Source of the DNA: Flavobacteriaceae bacterium
Lineage (GTDB): Bacteria; Bacteroidota; Bacteroidia; Flavobacteriales; Flavobacteriaceae
Length of the DNA: 9,673 nt
Assembly (NCBI GenBank): GCA_002711185.1
Contig: PAHL01000028.1
Coordinates: 3,165 to 12,837 of the forward strand
Direction: 5' to 3'
The translations under genes were made by a program, and so were the position numbers. Below the pieces are notes generated by a model. That model was not told the origin of the DNA and did not search any database. It saw only the letters and a list, made by a program, of their open reading frames with translations. The stretch's first letter is position 1, and each line of letters opens with the position of its first letter. Positions 7,566-9,673 of the stretch are shown here, piece by piece.

Positions 7566-7598
7566 CAAAGTATTGTGGCGATATACCATTATACTTTG
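7566..7598 (+). promoter_or_regulatory. Stem-loop between tuf and tRNA-Trp
   Basis: CAAAGTAT (7566-7573) and ATACTTTG (7591-7598) form a perfect 8-bp inverted repeat. After one T-T mismatch the stem continues with four inner pairs (7575-7578 with 7586-7589), closing a 7-base loop CGATATA. It begins 16 bases after the EF-Tu stop and ends 9 bases before the mature 5' end of the tRNA. No T-tract follows, so it is not a standard intrinsic terminator. It may mark an RNA processing site that frees the tRNA, protect the tuf mRNA 3' end, or attenuate read-through. The right arm also resembles a promoter -7 box (TATACTTTG), with spacing off by one. Confidence 0.55.
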
Positions 7599-7607
7599 TA
7601 AACATAA

Positions 7608-7680
7608 ACGGGTTTAGCTCAGTTGGTAGAGCACTGGTCTCCAAAACCAGGTGTCGGGAGTTCGAGTCTCTCAACCCGTG
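7608..7680 (+). tRNA. trnW: tRNA-Trp (anticodon CCA)
   Basis: The cloverleaf folds completely. The acceptor stem is ACGGGTT with AACCCGT and the discriminator base is G at 7680. The D arm is GCTC/GAGC with an AGTTGGTA loop. The anticodon stem is CTGGT/ACCAG with loop CTCCAAA, whose anticodon CCA is at 7641-7643. The T arm is GGGAG/CTCTC with one G-U pair and loop TTCGAGT. The anticodon reads UGG, so this is tryptophan. The 3' CCA is not encoded (the next bases are CAT), as is common in Bacteroidota, so it must be added by nucleotidyltransferase. Its place between tuf and secE is conserved in the phylum and suggests release from a longer transcript. Confidence 0.97.
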
Positions 7681-7700
7681 CATTATAAATTTAATTGTAA

Positions 7701-7895
7701 ATGACTACGATAGTAAACTTTTTAAAAGATTCATTCGAAGAACTCCAAAAGAATGTCTCATGGACTCCAAGAGCTGAACTACAGCGTTTAGTTGTTGTAG
7801 TTTTAGTGTTTTCAGTCATATTTTCTCTGGCCATATGGGGTGCTGATTCAATTCTTTCAAGAATAGTTAAATCTTATTTTGAACTTATAAACTGA
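7701..7895 (+). CDS. secE: Preprotein translocase subunit SecE
   Basis: SecE is the small essential clamp subunit of the SecYEG protein-export channel in the inner membrane. This is the short single-helix form of 64 residues: an amphipathic N-terminal part containing the conserved E-E-L-x-K-V-x-W-[TP] region (residues 13-22), then one transmembrane helix at about 30-50. It starts 20 bases after the tRNA-Trp gene and ends 4 bases before nusG; the secE-nusG pairing is nearly universal in bacteria and supports the call. There is no recognisable Shine-Dalgarno sequence. Confidence 0.95.
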   Translation: MTTIVNFLKDSFEELQKNVSWTPRAELQRLVVVVLVFSVIFSLAIWGADSILSRIVKSYFELIN

Positions 7896-7899
7896 TTCT

Positions 7900-8451
7900 A
7901 TGACCGAAGTAAGTAACAGTAAGTGGTATGTGATTCGGGCAGTAAGTGGTCAAGAAGCTAAAATTAAAGATTATATAGCTTCTGAGATTGAAAGACTTGG
8001 TTTTTCAAAAAAATTAGAAGATATACTCGTGCCAACTGAAAAAATAGTGCAAATACGAAATGGAAAGAAAATTAGTAAAGAGCGTACATATTTTCCTGGT
8101 TACATTATGATAAAAGCGGATCTTACAGGTGAATTACCACACGTAATTAAATCTGTTACTAACGTAATTGGATTTTTAGGAGAGACAAAAGGAGGTGATC
8201 CAGTTCCCTTAAGGCCAGCTGAGGTAAATAGAATGCTTGGAAAAGTTGATGAACTGTCACTCTCTACCGAGCAAATAAACATACCTTATGTAGTAGGTGA
8301 AAATATTAAGGTTATTGACGGACCCTTTAATGGTTTCACAGGGGCTATAGAAAAGATTAATGAAGATAAGAGAAAACTAGAGGTTATGGTAAAAATATTT
8401 GGTCGTAAAACACCACTGGAACTAAGTTACATGCAAGTTGAAAAATTATGA
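7900..8451 (+). CDS. nusG: Transcription termination/antitermination factor NusG
   Basis: NusG binds RNA polymerase at the clamp to control pausing, Rho-dependent termination and coupling to the ribosome. The 183-residue protein has a complete NGN domain, starting K-W-Y-V-I-R-A-V-S-G-Q-E at 8-19 and including the R-T-Y-F-P-G-Y-I segment at 62-69. A C-terminal KOW domain follows at about 130-183 (V-V-G-E-N-I-K-V-I-D-G-P-F-N-G-F-T-G). The length is normal and no specialised insert is seen, which separates it from the NusG-like UpxY/LoaP regulators of capsule loci. It sits 4 bases after secE and 40 bases before rplK. Confidence 0.97.
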   Translation: MTEVSNSKWYVIRAVSGQEAKIKDYIASEIERLGFSKKLEDILVPTEKIVQIRNGKKISKERTYFPGYIMIKADLTGELPHVIKSVTNVIGFLGETKGGDPVPLRPAEVNRMLGKVDELSLSTEQINIPYVVGENIKVIDGPFNGFTGAIEKINEDKRKLEVMVKIFGRKTPLELSYMQVEKL

Positions 8452-8491
8452 GCCAGTGCTTGTTACCAAAATATAATTTAAATTAAATGTA

Positions 8492-8935
8492 ATGGCTAAA
8501 GAAGTTGAGAAAGTTTTAAAAGTTCAGGTAAGAGGTGGCGCCGCAAACCCTTCCCCACCTGTGGGTCCAGCGCTTGGTGCAGCTGGAGTTAACATAATGG
8601 AATTTTGTAAGCAATTCAATGCAAGATCACAGGATAAGCCTGGAAAAATTCTACCTGTAACTATAACTGTATACAAGGATAAATCTTTTGAATTTGTCAT
8701 CAAGACTCCACCTGCTGCAGTTCAATTAATGGAGGCCGCAAAAAAGAAAAAAGGTTCTGGGGAGCCCAACAGAAACAAAGTTGGTTCGGTTACATGGGAT
8801 CAAGTAAGAACTATAGCCGAGGATAAAATGCCTGATTTAAATGCATTTAATATAGAATCAGCAATGAAAATGGTAGCAGGTACTGCAAGATCCATGGGTT
8901 TTAAAGTTCAGGGAAACTTACCTTTTAAACAATAA
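8492..8935 (+). CDS. rplK: 50S ribosomal protein L11
   Basis: L11 binds the GTPase-associated centre of 23S rRNA and helps factor-dependent GTP hydrolysis. The 147-residue protein has the N-terminal proline-rich motif [11 protein letters not shown] (19-29), the target region of thiostrepton-type antibiotics, then [11 protein letters not shown]. The rRNA-binding C-terminal domain ends in G-T-A-R-S-M-G (130-136). It is a few residues longer than the E. coli protein, with a short C-terminal tail G-N-L-P-F-K-Q. The 5-base gap to rplA shows they share a transcript. In E. coli, L1 represses this pair by binding the rplK leader; no matching leader structure could be confirmed here. Confidence 0.97.
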   Translation: MAKEVEKVLKVQVRGGAANPSPPVGPALGAAGVNIMEFCKQFNARSQDKPGKILPVTITVYKDKSFEFVIKTPPAAVQLMEAAKKKKGSGEPNRNKVGSVTWDQVRTIAEDKMPDLNAFNIESAMKMVAGTARSMGFKVQGNLPFKQ

Positions 8936-8940
8936 TTAAA

Positions 8941-9630
8941 ATGGGAAAAATTACTAAAAATCAGAAAAATGCTAGAGCTAAAATAGATACTTCTATTTTT
9001 TACAGCTTGAAAGATGCTTCAAAACTGATTAAAGATATAGCAACATCAAAATTTGATGAGTCTATAGATATCGCAATAAGACTTGGTGTTGATCCAAAAA
9101 AAGCAAATCAAATGGTAAGGGGAGTTGTTACACTGCCAAATGGAACTGGAAAAAATCTTCGAGTACTTGCGCTTGTTCCTCCAGATAAAGAAAATGAAGC
9201 TAAAGAAGCCGGAGCTGACCATTTTGGTTTAGACGAATACCTACAAAAGATAAAAGACGGATGGACTGATATTGATGTAATAGTTACTATGCCCAGTGTC
9301 ATGGGAAAATTAGGACCCTTGGGAAGAGTTCTTGGACCCAGAGGATTAATGCCTAATCCCAAAACTGGAACAGTGACTATGGATATTAAAAAAGCAATTT
9401 CTGATGTTAAAGGAGGTAAAATAGATTTTAAGGTTGAAAAAAATGGCATCATACATGCTGCCATTGGAAAAGTTTCTTTTTCTGCAAATAAAATATTTGA
9501 GAATGCAGATGAATTTATCAAAACAGTTATTAAACTTAGACCTTCTACGACCAAAGGAGCATATGTAAAAAGTATTTTCATGTCAACAACCATGGGTCCT
9601 GGTGTTCCTATTGAAGCTAAATTTTCATAA
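8941..9630 (+). CDS. rplA: 50S ribosomal protein L1
   Basis: L1 forms the mobile L1 stalk of the large subunit and assists release of deacylated tRNA from the E site; in many bacteria it also represses its own operon. The 229-residue protein has normal length. The signature stretch [20 protein letters not shown] lies at 125-144, and the domain I RNA-binding surface includes the F-D-E-S-I-D segment at 38-43. The ATG lies 5 bases after the rplK stop, and the stop is 11 bases before rplJ. All conserved parts are present. Confidence 0.98.
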   Translation: MGKITKNQKNARAKIDTSIFYSLKDASKLIKDIATSKFDESIDIAIRLGVDPKKANQMVRGVVTLPNGTGKNLRVLALVPPDKENEAKEAGADHFGLDEYLQKIKDGWTDIDVIVTMPSVMGKLGPLGRVLGPRGLMPNPKTGTVTMDIKKAISDVKGGKIDFKVEKNGIIHAAIGKVSFSANKIFENADEFIKTVIKLRPSTTKGAYVKSIFMSTTMGPGVPIEAKFS

Positions 9631-9641
9631 TACAAAAAATA

Positions 9642-9673
9642 ATGAACAAAGCTGAAAAAATTAAAGTAATTGA
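9642..9673 (+). CDS. rplJ: 50S ribosomal protein L10, first codons (cut by window edge)
   Basis: Ten complete codons are visible, M-N-K-A-E-K-I-K-V-I, followed by an incomplete one starting GA. They match the usual N-terminus of L10, in which an E-K-x-x-V-I-E segment opens the first helix. Position is the stronger evidence: rplJ follows rplA in nearly all bacteria. L10 anchors the L7/L12 stalk proteins on the ribosome. The rest of the gene, and the expected rplL, rpoB and rpoC, lie beyond the window. Confidence 0.85.
   Translation, partial: MNKAEKIKVI

Noticed and set aside
8452..8491. L1-binding autoregulatory leader before rplK
   Set aside because: The 40-base spacer shows no stem resembling the known L1 site of 23S rRNA; it cannot be supported by eye.
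9108..9635. Long open frame on the minus strand opposite rplA, 175 codons
   Set aside because: It lies wholly opposite a conserved ribosomal protein gene; the translation is a low-complexity mirror of rplA codons, with no family resemblance.

Overview
The window looks like a chromosomal segment of a low-GC member of Bacteroidota, most likely a marine-type Flavobacteriia. Three things point there: the gene order tuf, tRNA-Trp, secE, nusG, rplK, rplA, rplJ; the near absence of Shine-Dalgarno sequences, together with a TAnnTTTG-type promoter box in front of tuf; and a protein resembling the Bacteroidota family DUF6090. The genus cannot be told from the sequence alone.

The left part (1-3791) is AT-rich accessory DNA, with short genes in alternating orientation. 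On the minus strand, a DUF6090-like membrane-anchored protein (277-1026) is followed 7 bases later by the start of a secreted, probably outer-membrane, protein that runs off the window (1-269). A small secreted orphan (1101-1526, TTG start) points the other way and overlaps the 3' end of two tandem DoxX-like membrane proteins (1507-1842 and 1846-2190). A further four-helix membrane protein (2240-2671) diverges from that pair and converges on a GT4-type glycosyltransferase (2685-3791).

The middle holds a full-length mitochondrial-type aconitase (3831-6104), with all three iron-sulfur cysteines and the active-site serine region. The glycosyltransferase lies 39 bases downstream on the same strand and may be co-transcribed with it. 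A 257-base divergent intergenic region (6105-6361) separates aconitase from tuf.

The right part (6362-9673) is the classical translation/transcription block: EF-Tu, tRNA-Trp, SecE, NusG, ribosomal proteins L11 and L1, and the first codons of L10. These genes are intact and tightly spaced. The most notable non-coding element is a strong stem-loop (7566-7598) between tuf and tRNA-Trp. It has no T-tract, so it looks more like a processing or attenuation structure than a simple terminator.

No mobile element, CRISPR array, prophage or recognisable defence system is visible. The points worth a second look are modest: the tuf/tRNA hairpin, the DoxX-like tandem duplication, the uncharacterised secreted and membrane genes at the left, and the overlapping convergent gene ends.
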